From NCBI RefSeq assembly GCF_004799445.1, contig NZ_SSNA01000100.1:1-64000 (forward strand): DNA of 64,000 nt, in the 5' to 3' direction. The DNA is from Bradyrhizobium sp. GTDB lineage: Bacteria; Pseudomonadota; Alphaproteobacteria; Rhizobiales; Xanthobacteraceae. Shown one piece after another: positions 7,659 through 16,220 of the stretch. The notes below the pieces were generated by a model, which was given only the letters and a program-made list of their open reading frames with translations, was not told the DNA's origin and did no database searches. Position 1 is the first letter of the stretch. Each line of letters starts with the position of its first letter. The translations under genes and the position numbers were made by a program.

Positions 7659-9410
7659 TTATTCGCAATAATTCTTTCCGTTGAATGAGAAGCATTTTCC
7701 GCCGCCTGACGGAACGGCCCGGCGAGGCGCCGGGTCCTTTGTCGCGGTCCGCGCCTTCGGCGCCGGCTCCTGGCGTTTCTCGCATGCCCCGCCGGAGTTC
7801 AGGAAGAAGCCGCTGCCGCAACCGATCTGAACGCAGCGATCACCTTCCGCGCGCTGTCCCTTTGCGCAGTTCAGCGGGCACACGCGATCGGGCCTGTTGC
7901 GGACGGCATCCAGCGCATCGAGGCTGGCCAGCTTGATGTCGAACCGGGTTTGCGCGTTCTTGTTGAAGAGATCGAGCGCCTTGCTGGAGCTGTCATCCCA
8001 ATTGCCGTCAACATTCCCCGCATTGCAGCCGACACGCTTCAAATGGGCCTGCAGCAATCGGGCGACGTCGGCCTGGTCGATCCGTGGCGCCGGCGGCGGC
8101 TGCTGCGGGATCGTCTGGTTCGGCGTCAGCGACGCGACCTTCTCGGCGTCTTCCCTGGCAGCGCGCCTGGCCTGCTCGACCTGGCGCTGGGCCTCCGCAA
8201 TCGCCTGACGCTTGGCTTCCTCGACCTGCTGCCGGGCGGCTTCGGCCTGTTGCTGTGCCAGTTCGACCTGCTTTCGCGCTTCGTCCAGTTCCTTCTTGGC
8301 CTGTTCGGCCACCTGCTTGCGCGCTTCCTCGAGATCCTTCTTGGCCTGCTCGGAGAGCTTCTGCTTGGCCTCGGCGGTCTGGCGCGTGCTTTGCTCTTCG
8401 AGCTGCTTGCGCAGTTCCTCGGCTTTCAGCGCCGCCTGCTCTTCGGCCTCCCGCCGCGCATCGTCGGCCTTGCTGCGGGATTGTTGCGCGGCCGACAATT
8501 TACTGTTCTGCGCGCGGGCGAGGTTCGCATAGAGGCCGCTGGGGTGGCTTGCGAGAAACGAATCCCAGGCTTGTTTGGTCCCGATCTGCGCGGCGAGTTC
8601 GTAGTCGACACGCGCGCCGGCTTCGGGATCGACCGGTTTTGCGGTTTGCGGAACCAGCGCCATGGTTTCGCCGCCGAGCGATCCGTAGACGAATGGCTCC
8701 TGGTGATTGCCGGTACTCTTCAGCACGTCGTCGCGAACCCGGCCGAACGCCAGCCGCAGGTCAAGCCCGGGTTCGGTGATGTATTTCACCAGAGCGGTCG
8801 CGAACGGACTGTTGTCGCCGTCGCCGTCGCTCGCCACCGCGCCGGCCTTCGCCGCGTAGGCGATCAGCGTGTCCGACATCGCCGGCTCGATCTTCGCGAG
8901 CCCGCGCCCGATCGAGCGGCTGGCGACGCTGCGCTTCATGGTCTTGGCGAACGGATTGTCGCGGCAGGCGTCGAGGATGACCAGCTTGAGGCGCTTGGCC
9001 GGATCGAGCGCCTTGAGCACGCGGTCGAGCGAAACGGTTTCATCCTCGACGTCGAAATCGCTCAACAGCCTCGCGTCCGCCGGCACCAGATAGTTGGTGC
9101 CGTCGACCTCGATGCCATGGCCGGCGTAATAGACCACCGAGATATCGGCATCGCGCGATACTTCCGAGAATTCGCGGATGACACGGCGCAGGTCGGAGAT
9201 GCCGAGATCGCGCTCATTGTCGACGATATCGAAGCCAGCCTTCCGAAACAGCGAAGTCATCGCGTCGGCGTCGCGCGCCGGGTTGGTGAGCTTCGGCACC
9301 TGCTGATATCTGGACATGCCGATGACGAGGGCGACCCGCTTGTCCGCGAGCGCCGGGTCGGCGGAAATGCACCAAAAAAATCCAAGAAAAAACAGCAATG
9401 CGGACCGCAC
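7659..9410 (-). CDS. Secreted caspase-family (metacaspase-like, C14) protein with coiled coil and C-terminal Cys tag
   Basis: This 583-residue protein has a signal peptide (ends DPALA) and an N-terminal caspase-like domain. The catalytic His98 lies in YYAGHGIEVDG and Cys149 in VILDACRDNPF. The p20 start is recognisable as RVALVIGMSRYQQVPKL. After the domain (to about residue 250), residues 310-430 form a long Ala/Glu/Gln/Lys-rich coiled coil. A peptidoglycan-binding-like helical segment (ARLLQAHLKRVGCNAGN, about 455-470) and Cys-rich stretches follow, and the protein ends KCFSFNGKNYCE. The same ending occurs in the divergent gene at 9708. Bacterial metacaspases cleave after Arg or Lys; the substrate here is unknown. 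Translation starts at a GTG. Confidence 0.88.
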   Translation of the reverse strand: MRSALLFFLGFFWCISADPALADKRVALVIGMSRYQQVPKLTNPARDADAMTSLFRKAGFDIVDNERDLGISDLRRVIREFSEVSRDADISVVYYAGHGIEVDGTNYLVPADARLLSDFDVEDETVSLDRVLKALDPAKRLKLVILDACRDNPFAKTMKRSVASRSIGRGLAKIEPAMSDTLIAYAAKAGAVASDGDGDNSPFATALVKYITEPGLDLRLAFGRVRDDVLKSTGNHQEPFVYGSLGGETMALVPQTAKPVDPEAGARVDYELAAQIGTKQAWDSFLASHPSGLYANLARAQNSKLSAAQQSRSKADDARREAEEQAALKAEELRKQLEEQSTRQTAEAKQKLSEQAKKDLEEARKQVAEQAKKELDEARKQVELAQQQAEAARQQVEEAKRQAIAEAQRQVEQARRAAREDAEKVASLTPNQTIPQQPPPAPRIDQADVARLLQAHLKRVGCNAGNVDGNWDDSSSKALDLFNKNAQTRFDIKLASLDALDAVRNRPDRVCPLNCAKGQRAEGDRCVQIGCGSGFFLNSGGACEKRQEPAPKARTATKDPAPRRAVPSGGGKCFSFNGKNYCE

Positions 9411-9707
9411 CGCAGGCCCCCAATATTCCTATTGTCTATCCATACCAAGCACAGCCCTGGCCGGCAAGTTGCCGGTCCGGCCATTGACCATTTGGGATAT
9501 CGGCCTCCTGCCCCCGTGTAAGTGAGATAGCTCACGGACGGCTGCCGGCCCATCCGTTTCATAGGCGCGTTGCGGCCGGGCGGTGCGCCAACGCCCGTCG
9601 TCGCAAGCCGAATACGGCGTCAGCCTGCTCGCAGGTGATCGGGATTCGCTGTAATCGTTCCGCTGTCCCACAACCCTCGCGGGTTGTCATCTTGGGGAGT
9701 GATCGAG

Positions 9708-10076
9708 ATGATTCGCTATTTCGTTTGGATGTTGGTCTGCCTGGGCTGCTCGACAGCCGCCGTCGCCGCGCCGGAGCAGCGGCTGGGCGCTCCCCCGGCC
9801 TGCCTGTATCAAAGCAGGTCCTACAGCGACGGAGCCTATGTCTGCGTTCAGAAATCCCTGATGCAGGTCTGCTCCTCCGACGGGACCCACGCGACGTGGA
9901 AACCCGTTCCCGACAGAGATATCAATGAGCGGTGCACGGCCCCGATGACGCTCGATCATCCGCCCGAGCAGCGCGTTCACCGCACCCGGCGGCATGCCTT
10001 GCTTCGCAGGGTCCATCCGGTAGCGGATGGGTCTGCGAAGTGCTTCATGTTCAACGGCCGGCAGTATTGCGAGTAG
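9708..10076 (+). CDS. Small Cys-rich secreted protein sharing the caspase protein's C-terminal tag
   Basis: A 122-residue protein with a signal peptide (MIRYFVWMLVCLGCSTAAVAA). A short Cys domain (ACLYQSRSYSDGAYVCVQ...CSSDGTHATW) resembles DUF1496-type modules, and the end reads KCFMFNGRQYCE. That end matches the last 12 residues of the divergent caspase-like protein except at three or four positions. The ATG at 9708 has GGGGAG eight bases upstream, which is better than the in-frame TTG at 9684. The 9411-9707 gap must hold both divergent promoters. Confidence 0.75.
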   Translation: MIRYFVWMLVCLGCSTAAVAAPEQRLGAPPACLYQSRSYSDGAYVCVQKSLMQVCSSDGTHATWKPVPDRDINERCTAPMTLDHPPEQRVHRTRRHALLRRVHPVADGSAKCFMFNGRQYCE

Positions 10077-10107
10077 CCGAGGCCCGGATGGGGCCGCCTT
10101 TTCGCCA

Positions 10108-11592
10108 TCAGGCGGCTGGCCGGGATCCCATCCTTGCAATCTCGCCGGCGTCGGCAAGGCCCTCGACGTTCCAGCACAGCTCCATGACCTTCGCCGTCTG
10201 CTCCTTGGGCAGGATTCCTCCGGCGAGATCGGTGAATTTGCGATCGAGGTCCTTGTCGCTCATCGGCTTCTCCAGGCTGCCGATCGCGTGCTCGACGCGC
10301 TTCTTGAGCACGCGGCCGTCGTTGAGCTCTATCGCCATCTCGACCTGCTCCGGCTTGATCGACGGATCGATCACGGGCACGACCTTGCCACGAAGCTCGA
10401 TGACGGCCGGATCGCGCACGGCGCGGTCGCTGAATTGTTTTTCGCCGCCGGCGCCTTCGATCAGCGCCACCGCAACCGCATGGTAGATGCTGAATTTGCC
10501 TTCCAGGCCTTCCTGGGGAGTCTTCTTGCCGGTCAATTCCAGCACCAGCGGATGCACCTTCAACTCGATCCGCTTCACCTGGTCGGCGGTGAATTTCTGC
10601 TCGACTCGAAGCTGGATCGCGGCGTCGATGGCCGGATGCAGCACGATCCCGCAGGCGAACGGCTTGTAGGTGTTGAGCGCCGCCTCGTAGCGCTGGCCGA
10701 GGCCCTCGGTGATTTCGCGATAGTCCTGCTTGGTGCTGATGGTATTGGCCCAGCCGCGTTTGGCCTCGATCATGCCGTCGGAGCTGGTGTAGTTCTTCGC
10801 GGCCAGTAAGGCTGCGAAAATGCCGTTGCTGGCCGCGCGGCCCGGATTGAAGCTCTTGTTCATCGAGCCGAAGGATTCCCGCAAGCCCACCGGCTGCGAC
10901 GCCGCCAGCCCGAGCGCCCAGACCATCTGCTGCTCGTCGAGGCCGAGCAGCTTGCCGACCGCTGCGGCCGCGCCGAACACCCCGGCGGTGCCGGTGATGT
11001 GCCAGCCGACGTCATAGTGGTTCGGATAGACCGCGTTGCCGATCCGGCATTCGGTCTCGACGCCGAGCACCAGCGCGTTGAGAAAATCCTTGCCCGACAC
11101 CGGCTGCATTTCCGACAGCGCCAGGATCGCGGATGCGACCGGGCCGGCCGGATGGATGATGGTCTTCAGGTGGGTGTCGTCATAATCGAAGATATGGCTC
11201 GAGACGCCGTTGATGAAGGCCGCATTCATGATGTCAAACCGCTCGCGGCGGCCGAACAGCGAAGCCTGATGCGGCCCCGAGAACGGCGCGAGCGCCGATG
11301 CGGCGATGTCGACCGTCTGGTGGCGCGAGCCGCCGATGGCGACGCCCACCCAGTTCAGCAGGGTCCGCACGCCTTCCTTGCGAACGTTGTCCGGCAACTC
11401 ATCATATCGGGCGGTGACAATGTAATGGGCGAGGATCCGGGTCACATGCGGCGGCGCTGCCGAAGGCGCGGCGGCGGGCTTTTGAGGCTCGGTGGAGGTC
11501 GCCTGCGCCGACGCCGTCGCTGATGTCAATCCTGCGAAAACCGGAAGGGTCGCTGCGGCGCGCAAAATCGTCCTGCGGTCGGTGAACGGCAT
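10108..11592 (-). CDS. MmgE/PrpD-family protein with a Tat-type signal
   Basis: A 494-residue MmgE/PrpD-fold protein. Family landmarks are LLNWVGVAIGG near the start, FINGVSSHIFDYDDTH, GWHITGTAGVFGAAAA and CGIVLHPAIDAAIQL. Relatives include 2-methylcitrate dehydratase (PrpD), cis-aconitate decarboxylase and iminodisuccinate epimerase, so the likely chemistry is a dehydratase or epimerase on a small carboxylate. The N-terminus TDRRTILRAAATLPVFAGL followed by ATASAQA looks like a twin-arginine signal, which is unexpected for this normally cytoplasmic family. The ATG at 11592 has GAGGA seven bases upstream. A TetR gene is transcribed divergently. Confidence 0.85.
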   Translation of the reverse strand: MPFTDRRTILRAAATLPVFAGLTSATASAQATSTEPQKPAAAPSAAPPHVTRILAHYIVTARYDELPDNVRKEGVRTLLNWVGVAIGGSRHQTVDIAASALAPFSGPHQASLFGRRERFDIMNAAFINGVSSHIFDYDDTHLKTIIHPAGPVASAILALSEMQPVSGKDFLNALVLGVETECRIGNAVYPNHYDVGWHITGTAGVFGAAAAVGKLLGLDEQQMVWALGLAASQPVGLRESFGSMNKSFNPGRAASNGIFAALLAAKNYTSSDGMIEAKRGWANTISTKQDYREITEGLGQRYEAALNTYKPFACGIVLHPAIDAAIQLRVEQKFTADQVKRIELKVHPLVLELTGKKTPQEGLEGKFSIYHAVAVALIEGAGGEKQFSDRAVRDPAVIELRGKVVPVIDPSIKPEQVEMAIELNDGRVLKKRVEHAIGSLEKPMSDKDLDRKFTDLAGGILPKEQTAKVMELCWNVEGLADAGEIARMGSRPAA

Positions 11593-11625
11593 GATACGTC
11601 CTCTTGCTTCTTTGTTGAAAAGACC

Positions 11626-11646
11626 ATTCTCTTGGTACAATCGAAT
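11626..11646. promoter_or_regulatory. Candidate TetR operator in the divergent mmgE-like/tetR gap
   Basis: A 21-base imperfect palindrome (ATTC..TTG...CAA..GAAT) lies in the 80-base gap between the two divergent starts. Seven of ten arm positions are complementary. Position and symmetry suit a TetR dimer site controlling both genes. Confidence 0.4.
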
Positions 11647-11672
11647 AAGCAGGAAATATAGGGTCGAATTCG

Positions 11673-12389
11673 ATGACGCGAAACCCGAACATGCGCGACG
11701 CCATCCTCAGCGCCGCCGAGGCGCTGTTCTCCAGCAGCGGCTTCAATGCCGTCTCGATTCGCGACATCGCGCAGGAAGCCGGCGCCAACCCCGGCAGCAT
11801 CACCTATCACTTCAAGAGCAAGGATGGTCTGCTGCTGGAGATCTACAAGCGGCATTGCGGACCGATGAACAAGCGCCGCATCGAGCTATTGGTCGCGGCG
11901 ATGCGGGTGCGCGATTTGCAGAACAGGCTCGAGGCGATCGTGCGCGCCTACGTCCAGCCGGCGTTTTCCTCGAGCAGCGATCTGGCGGGCGGCGGGGCGC
12001 GTTTCACGCGGCTGCGCGCCGTGATGTCGGCTGAAGGCAATCCGGTGGTGGGGCGCATCATCGCGGAAATCTTCGACGACACGACGCATGCCTTCATCGA
12101 TGCCATCCAGCAAAGTCTGCCGCATCTGCCGCGCGCGACGATCGTCTGGCGCTGCCAGTTCCTGCTCGGGGCGCTGTACTACGCCCTGGTCAATCCGGAG
12201 CGGGTCTCGCGGCTTTCCCGCGGAGAATCCGACGGCTCCGACATCGCCGAAGGCATCGAGCAGCTGGTCTCCTCGACGGTGGCTTCGCTGCAGGCGCCCG
12301 ACCCGAACGATCTGCGCGGTGAAGCCACCATGGGCGCGCGCCGGGCGCCGGTGCGCGCCAGACCGGCGAAGGCCAAACCGGACGTTTGA
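11673..12389 (+). CDS. TetR/AcrR-family transcriptional regulator
   Basis: A 238-residue protein. Residues 6-55 form the TetR helix-turn-helix: AILSAAEALFSSSGFNAVSIRDIAQEAG, then the recognition helix region GSITYHFKSKDGLL. The C-terminal ligand domain contains PHLPRATIVWRCQFLLGAL, seen in the PsrA-like subgroup that responds to acyl-CoA or fatty-acid-like ligands; that assignment is tentative. The last 25 residues are basic and Ala/Pro-rich. It is divergent from the MmgE/PrpD gene, so local control is likely. Confidence 0.9.
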   Translation: MTRNPNMRDAILSAAEALFSSSGFNAVSIRDIAQEAGANPGSITYHFKSKDGLLLEIYKRHCGPMNKRRIELLVAAMRVRDLQNRLEAIVRAYVQPAFSSSSDLAGGGARFTRLRAVMSAEGNPVVGRIIAEIFDDTTHAFIDAIQQSLPHLPRATIVWRCQFLLGALYYALVNPERVSRLSRGESDGSDIAEGIEQLVSSTVASLQAPDPNDLRGEATMGARRAPVRARPAKAKPDV

Positions 12390-12516
12390 GACGCCTGGTT
12401 CCGGTCGGCGATCGCGCACCATGCTGGCGTGCCAGGGGGCTGGCGGGATAGGATATCGCTCACCAACATGGCGCGCCGCAGGCCGGATGGCGCCGGATGG
12501 CAGGGGAGAGCCGGAC

Positions 12517-13104
12517 ATGCTTCTCATATTTGTTCGTCACGGCAGTGTGGCGATGTTGCTGGTAGGCGTGGCGGCGGAAATACTGGCCTGGCTATCTGGC
12601 GCCATCTCGCTGCAGCCCGCCTTGATCCTGCTCGGCGCGCTGCTGTTCTATCTGAGCGAATACGGCATGCACCGTTTCGCCTTTCATGCGCCGCCGCTGT
12701 CATGGCCGCCGGCGCGCAAATTGCAGCACCGCCTGCATTACGACCACCACGTTGAGCCGAACCGGCTGGATCTGCTGTTTCTGCCGGCCTGGTTTCTGGT
12801 GCCGAACCTCGCGGTCGCCGCCGGGCTGTTCGGGTTTTTATTCGGGACGCAGGCCGCTTTCTCCGCGTTGCTCGGAATGACGCTGGCCATCCTGCATTAT
12901 GAATGGGTGCATTACGTCGCGCACATTCCCTACCAGCCGCGAACGCGGCTCGGCCGCTGGATCAAGCAGTACCACCTGCGCCATCATTTCATCAGCGAGA
13001 AGCACTGGGTTGGCGTCAGCAATCCCGCGCTCGACGGCGTGTTCGGCACCCTGCACGGACCCGACGCCGCCGAAAAAAGCACCACGACGCGCCAGCTCTA
13101 CTGA
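12517..13104 (+). CDS. Fatty acid hydroxylase / sterol desaturase superfamily membrane protein
   Basis: A 195-residue polytopic membrane protein with the di-iron histidine boxes of the fatty acid hydroxylase superfamily: HRFAFH, LQHRLHYDHH, HYEWVHYVAH and YHLRHH. Hydrophobic segments flank them. The family hydroxylates or desaturates membrane lipids such as fatty acids, sterols, hopanoids or carotenoids. The substrate cannot be read from the sequence. The ATG at 12517 has GGGGAG eight bases upstream. A larger open frame begins further upstream inside the tetR gene and is not the real start. Confidence 0.85.
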   Translation: MLLIFVRHGSVAMLLVGVAAEILAWLSGAISLQPALILLGALLFYLSEYGMHRFAFHAPPLSWPPARKLQHRLHYDHHVEPNRLDLLFLPAWFLVPNLAVAAGLFGFLFGTQAAFSALLGMTLAILHYEWVHYVAHIPYQPRTRLGRWIKQYHLRHHFISEKHWVGVSNPALDGVFGTLHGPDAAEKSTTTRQLY

Positions 13105-13249
13105 AGGCAGGCCCGGTGGCGGTTAGGCGCTGCCGAAAAATGGCATAGGAACAACCCGGCCGCGACGGGAACGTTCGCCGAGGACTGGCGATCCGGCGGT
13201 CGTTCTGGTATGGAGCGGGCAAGCGCCGCTTTTCGACAGCGCGCGCTTC

Positions 13250-13326
13250 GGTCCCGTAGCTCAGCCGGATAGAGCGACGGTTTCCTAAACCGTAGGTCGC
13301 ATGTTCGAGTCATGCCGGGATCGCCA
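13250..13326 (+). tRNA. tRNA-Arg (anticodon CCT)
   Basis: A 77-base cloverleaf including an encoded CCA. The acceptor GGTCCCG pairs with CGGGATC (one G-T wobble). The D arm is GCTC...GAGC. The anticodon stem ACGGT/ACCGT encloses TTCCTAA with anticodon CCT. The T arm is GCATG-TTCGAGT-CATGC, followed by discriminator G and CCA. It reads the rare Arg codon AGG. No integrase or attachment duplication is visible next to it. Confidence 0.97.
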
Positions 13327-13485
13327 ATCCAGCCGAACGTCGAGCCGGATTCAGTTCGGACCAAAGGCCGGGATCGAATTCGCAGCCGGATAACGCTTCC
13401 GTGACCGGACACGCGATCGCCTTTAAGATTAACGGCAGGTTTAAGAATTAGTGGCAGACAGATATTCCGGACGCGGAGTTATCGA

Positions 13486-15174
13486 ATGCCGAGATTTGGA
13501 ATTGGCGCTAAGCTGCTGGTGTTTTCCGTCGTCATCTTTGTCGGCTACGCTTTCCTCGCCGGGCTCGCGAGCCACAAGATTCACCAGACCATCAGCGCCG
13601 AACGCGTCGAGATGGTGCGCCGCCTCGACGAAACCGCGGTGTCCATGGTCAAGAGCGCCTATGCGCGCATGCAGAGCGGCGAGCTCACCGAGGACGCGGC
13701 CAAGACGCTGGTCAAGGACCAGCTGCGGAAGCTGCGCTACGGCAACGGCGAATATTACTACGTCCATGATTATGACGGGGTCAACGTCGTGCATGGCGCA
13801 AAGCCCGAACGCGAAGGGCAAAACTTCTACGGCTTCGTCGATCCGAACGGCAGGCAAATCATCAAAGAGCAGATCGAAGCCGCGCGCAGCGGCACCGGCG
13901 CCGTCATCGCGCTGAGCCCTCTGGCGCGCGCCGGCTCGAATGACCCGGTCACGAAGTTGAGCTATGCGATCGCCTTCGACCCCTGGCGCTGGGCGATCAG
14001 CACCAGCGTCTTCGTCGACGATATCGAAGCGCGCTTCGCCGAAGTGGCCTGGCAATTCTTCTCGATCGCGGTCGCCGTTGGCCTGTTCATGATAGGCTGT
14101 GCCTATTGGTTGTCGCGCCAGATCACCCGGCCACTCGGCCGTCTGGTGCAGTTTACCGAGCAGCCGCTGTCCGATGCGCCGTCGAGCGAATTCATGCGCG
14201 ATTTGCGCCTCAAGGACGAAATCGGCACCGTGGCGCGGGCGCTCCAGGTGTTCAAGGAGAAATCGGCGGAAGCCGAACGCCTGCGCGCCGAGGTCGACGT
14301 TCAGAAGAGCCATGCCGAAGCGTCGCGCCGCGAAGCCCTGGTCGGCATGGTGACGACCGTCGAGACCGAAACCGACAGCGCGGTCGCCGGCTTCGACAGC
14401 CGGATGACGGCGATGACCGAAGCGGCGGCGGTGATGAGCCGGTCGGCGGGATTGGTCGGCGCCAGCTCCCAGACCGTCGCGGCGGCCTCCGCGCTGGCCC
14501 TCGCCAACGCGCAGACCGTCGCCAGCGCCACCGAACAATTGTCCAGCTCGATCCACGAGATCAGCCTCCAGGTCAGCAATGCGACCAAGGCCACCACCGT
14601 CGCGGTGGGCCGCAGCGACCAGGCGCGCACCACGATCGCCAGTCTGGCCGAGGCGGTTGCCCGGGTGAGCCAGGTCACCACGCTGATCTCCGAGATCGCG
14701 TCGCAAACCAATCTCCTGGCCCTCAATGCGACGATCGAGGCGGCGCGCGCCGGCGATGCCGGCAAGGGCTTTGCCGTGGTCGCCAGCGAGGTGAAGAATC
14801 TCGCGACCCAGACCGCCCGCTCGACGGAAGAGATCAACCGCCAGATCAACGAAATCCAGAGCATCACGCAGGAGACCGTGCGCGGCATGGATGAGGTCAG
14901 CGGTACCGTGCGCACGATCGACGAAATTGCCAATTCGATTGCCGCGGCGATCGAGCAGCAGCATGCCGCGACGAGCCAGATCGCCCGCAACGTCACCGAG
15001 ACGGCCAACGGCGCGCGCGAGGTTTCAACCCGGATTGCCGAGGTGTCGGGCGAGGCGACGCGCTTGGGTGACGAGGCGGGGCGGGTTCACAGCTTCGCGG
15101 CCGATGTCACCGGCGCGGTATCGTCGCTGCGTCGGGTCATCGTCAACGCCGTGCGCAGCTCGGCAGCCGCCTAA
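13486..15174 (+). CDS. Methyl-accepting chemotaxis protein (single Cache, HAMP, MCP signal)
   Basis: A 562-residue chemoreceptor. TM1 ([20 protein letters not shown]) is followed by a periplasmic single Cache domain, about residues 35-185, with the typical [25 protein letters not shown] and [15 protein letters not shown] motifs. TM2 is near 190-208, then HAMP and a cytoplasmic coiled coil. The signalling hairpin is recognisable as [19 protein letters not shown] followed by [15 protein letters not shown]. This sCache_2 type often senses small carboxylates. No chemotaxis operon is adjacent. GGAG lies seven bases before the ATG. Confidence 0.95.
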   Translation: MPRFGIGAKLLVFSVVIFVGYAFLAGLASHKIHQTISAERVEMVRRLDETAVSMVKSAYARMQSGELTEDAAKTLVKDQLRKLRYGNGEYYYVHDYDGVNVVHGAKPEREGQNFYGFVDPNGRQIIKEQIEAARSGTGAVIALSPLARAGSNDPVTKLSYAIAFDPWRWAISTSVFVDDIEARFAEVAWQFFSIAVAVGLFMIGCAYWLSRQITRPLGRLVQFTEQPLSDAPSSEFMRDLRLKDEIGTVARALQVFKEKSAEAERLRAEVDVQKSHAEASRREALVGMVTTVETETDSAVAGFDSRMTAMTEAAAVMSRSAGLVGASSQTVAAASALALANAQTVASATEQLSSSIHEISLQVSNATKATTVAVGRSDQARTTIASLAEAVARVSQVTTLISEIASQTNLLALNATIEAARAGDAGKGFAVVASEVKNLATQTARSTEEINRQINEIQSITQETVRGMDEVSGTVRTIDEIANSIAAAIEQQHAATSQIARNVTETANGAREVSTRIAEVSGEATRLGDEAGRVHSFAADVTGAVSSLRRVIVNAVRSSAAA

Positions 15175-15193
15175 AGCGGCCGTTGCAGACGAG

Positions 15194-15871
15194 ATGAAAG
15201 CCGTCACCCCGCAGCCGCTCAGCATCGAGATTGCCAAGGCGGGCCAGGTCTCCGCGCTCCTGAACCGCCCCGCGCAAGCCCGCGCATGCTTTGTCTTCGC
15301 CCATGGCGCCGGCGCCGGGATGACGCATTCTTTCATGGAGACGGTCGCGCAAGGTCTTTGGGAACGCGGCATCGCGACCTTGCGCTATCAGTTTCCCTAT
15401 ATGGAGAAGGGCAGCAAGCGGCCGGATCCGCCGGCCATCGCGCACGCCGCCGTGCGCGCCGCGGTGGCGGAAGCCGGGCTGCGCTGTCCGGGCCTGCCCT
15501 TGATCGCGGGTGGCAAATCATTCGGCGGCCGCATGACCTCGCAGGCGCAGGCGGCCGCGCCGCTCGACGGCGTTGGTGGTCTTGCGTTCCTGGGCTTTCC
15601 GCTGCATCCAGCGGGCAAGCCATCCAGCGACCGGGCTAAGCACCTCGCCGACGTGCATATCCCGATGCTGTTCCTGCAGGGCACCCGCGACAATCTCGCC
15701 GAGGTGGCGCTGCTCGAACCCGTGGTCGAGCGCATCGGGCCATCGGCCAGGTTGCATCTGGTCGACGGCGCCGATCATTCCTTCCACGTGCTGGCGCGGT
15801 CGGGGCGCAATGACCGCGACGTCATGAATGAAATTCTGGACGCGTTCGCTGTGTGGGTTGGCGAGATTTGA
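15194..15871 (+). CDS. Alpha/beta hydrolase of the KANL3/Tex30 type
   Basis: A 225-residue protein with an alpha/beta-hydrolase fold: oxyanion region FVFAHGAGAGMTHSF, nucleophile elbow GGKSFGGR (Ser), acid loop FLQGTRDNLAE (Asp) and the His in GADHSFHVL. The short length without a lid domain fits the bacterial dienelactone-hydrolase-like or Tex30-like group. The substrate is unknown. It begins 20 bases after the chemoreceptor stop on the same strand, but the ribosome site is weak (ACGAG). Confidence 0.82.
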   Translation: MKAVTPQPLSIEIAKAGQVSALLNRPAQARACFVFAHGAGAGMTHSFMETVAQGLWERGIATLRYQFPYMEKGSKRPDPPAIAHAAVRAAVAEAGLRCPGLPLIAGGKSFGGRMTSQAQAAAPLDGVGGLAFLGFPLHPAGKPSSDRAKHLADVHIPMLFLQGTRDNLAEVALLEPVVERIGPSARLHLVDGADHSFHVLARSGRNDRDVMNEILDAFAVWVGEI

Positions 15872-15887
15872 CGAAAAGGTCAGCCGC

Positions 15888-16175
15888 TCAGCAGCCGCGG
15901 CAGATGCTGTGCAGCTGCCGGTTCAGCGCTTCGTCCTCGTGCTTCATCTGCTCCAGCGATTGCATCGTCTTTGCTTGAGGAGCCATTTCAGGTTTCCGCT
16001 TCGCGGCGAGCGCCGCCTCCTGACGCGCGTAACACGCCTCGCGCTCCGGCTTGGCCTGGATGAACCGGCATTGCTCCACGGCAACAGCGGGAGCGGTGAC
16101 GAGCATGAGCACGGCGCACGCCAGAAGGGATATCATCACGCCCATCTCCGGCGAGACCTTGTTCCTGACGTGCAT
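15888..16175 (-). CDS. Small exported protein with Cys residues, function unknown
   Basis: A 95-residue protein with a signal peptide (VMISLLACAVLMLVTAPAVA). The mature part is helical and charged, with four Cys residues: QCRFIQ, ACYARQ and a terminal SICRGC. The spacing suggests two disulfides in the periplasm. Possible starts are 16175, 16145 and 16136; 16175 has AGGA nine bases upstream. No family is recognised. Confidence 0.6.
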   Translation of the reverse strand: MHVRNKVSPEMGVMISLLACAVLMLVTAPAVAVEQCRFIQAKPEREACYARQEAALAAKRKPEMAPQAKTMQSLEQMKHEDEALNRQLHSICRGC

Positions 16176-16220
16176 GGTGCGGCATCCTGTGTGGCGATGA
16201 TCCTGCTTTTGCACGGTCGT

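Noticed and set aside
7950..9521. 523-residue plus-strand frame opposite the caspase-like gene
   Set aside because: Low-complexity Leu/Arg product without family features; the opposite strand has the catalytic His/Cys pair.
13250..13485. tRNA-Arg as an integration site of a genomic island
   Set aside because: No integrase, no duplicated tRNA 3' end found nearby, and downstream genes look ordinary.
13441..14964. 507-residue minus-strand frame opposite the chemoreceptor
   Set aside because: Arg/Asp/Gly-rich shadow; the plus strand has Cache, HAMP and MCP motifs.
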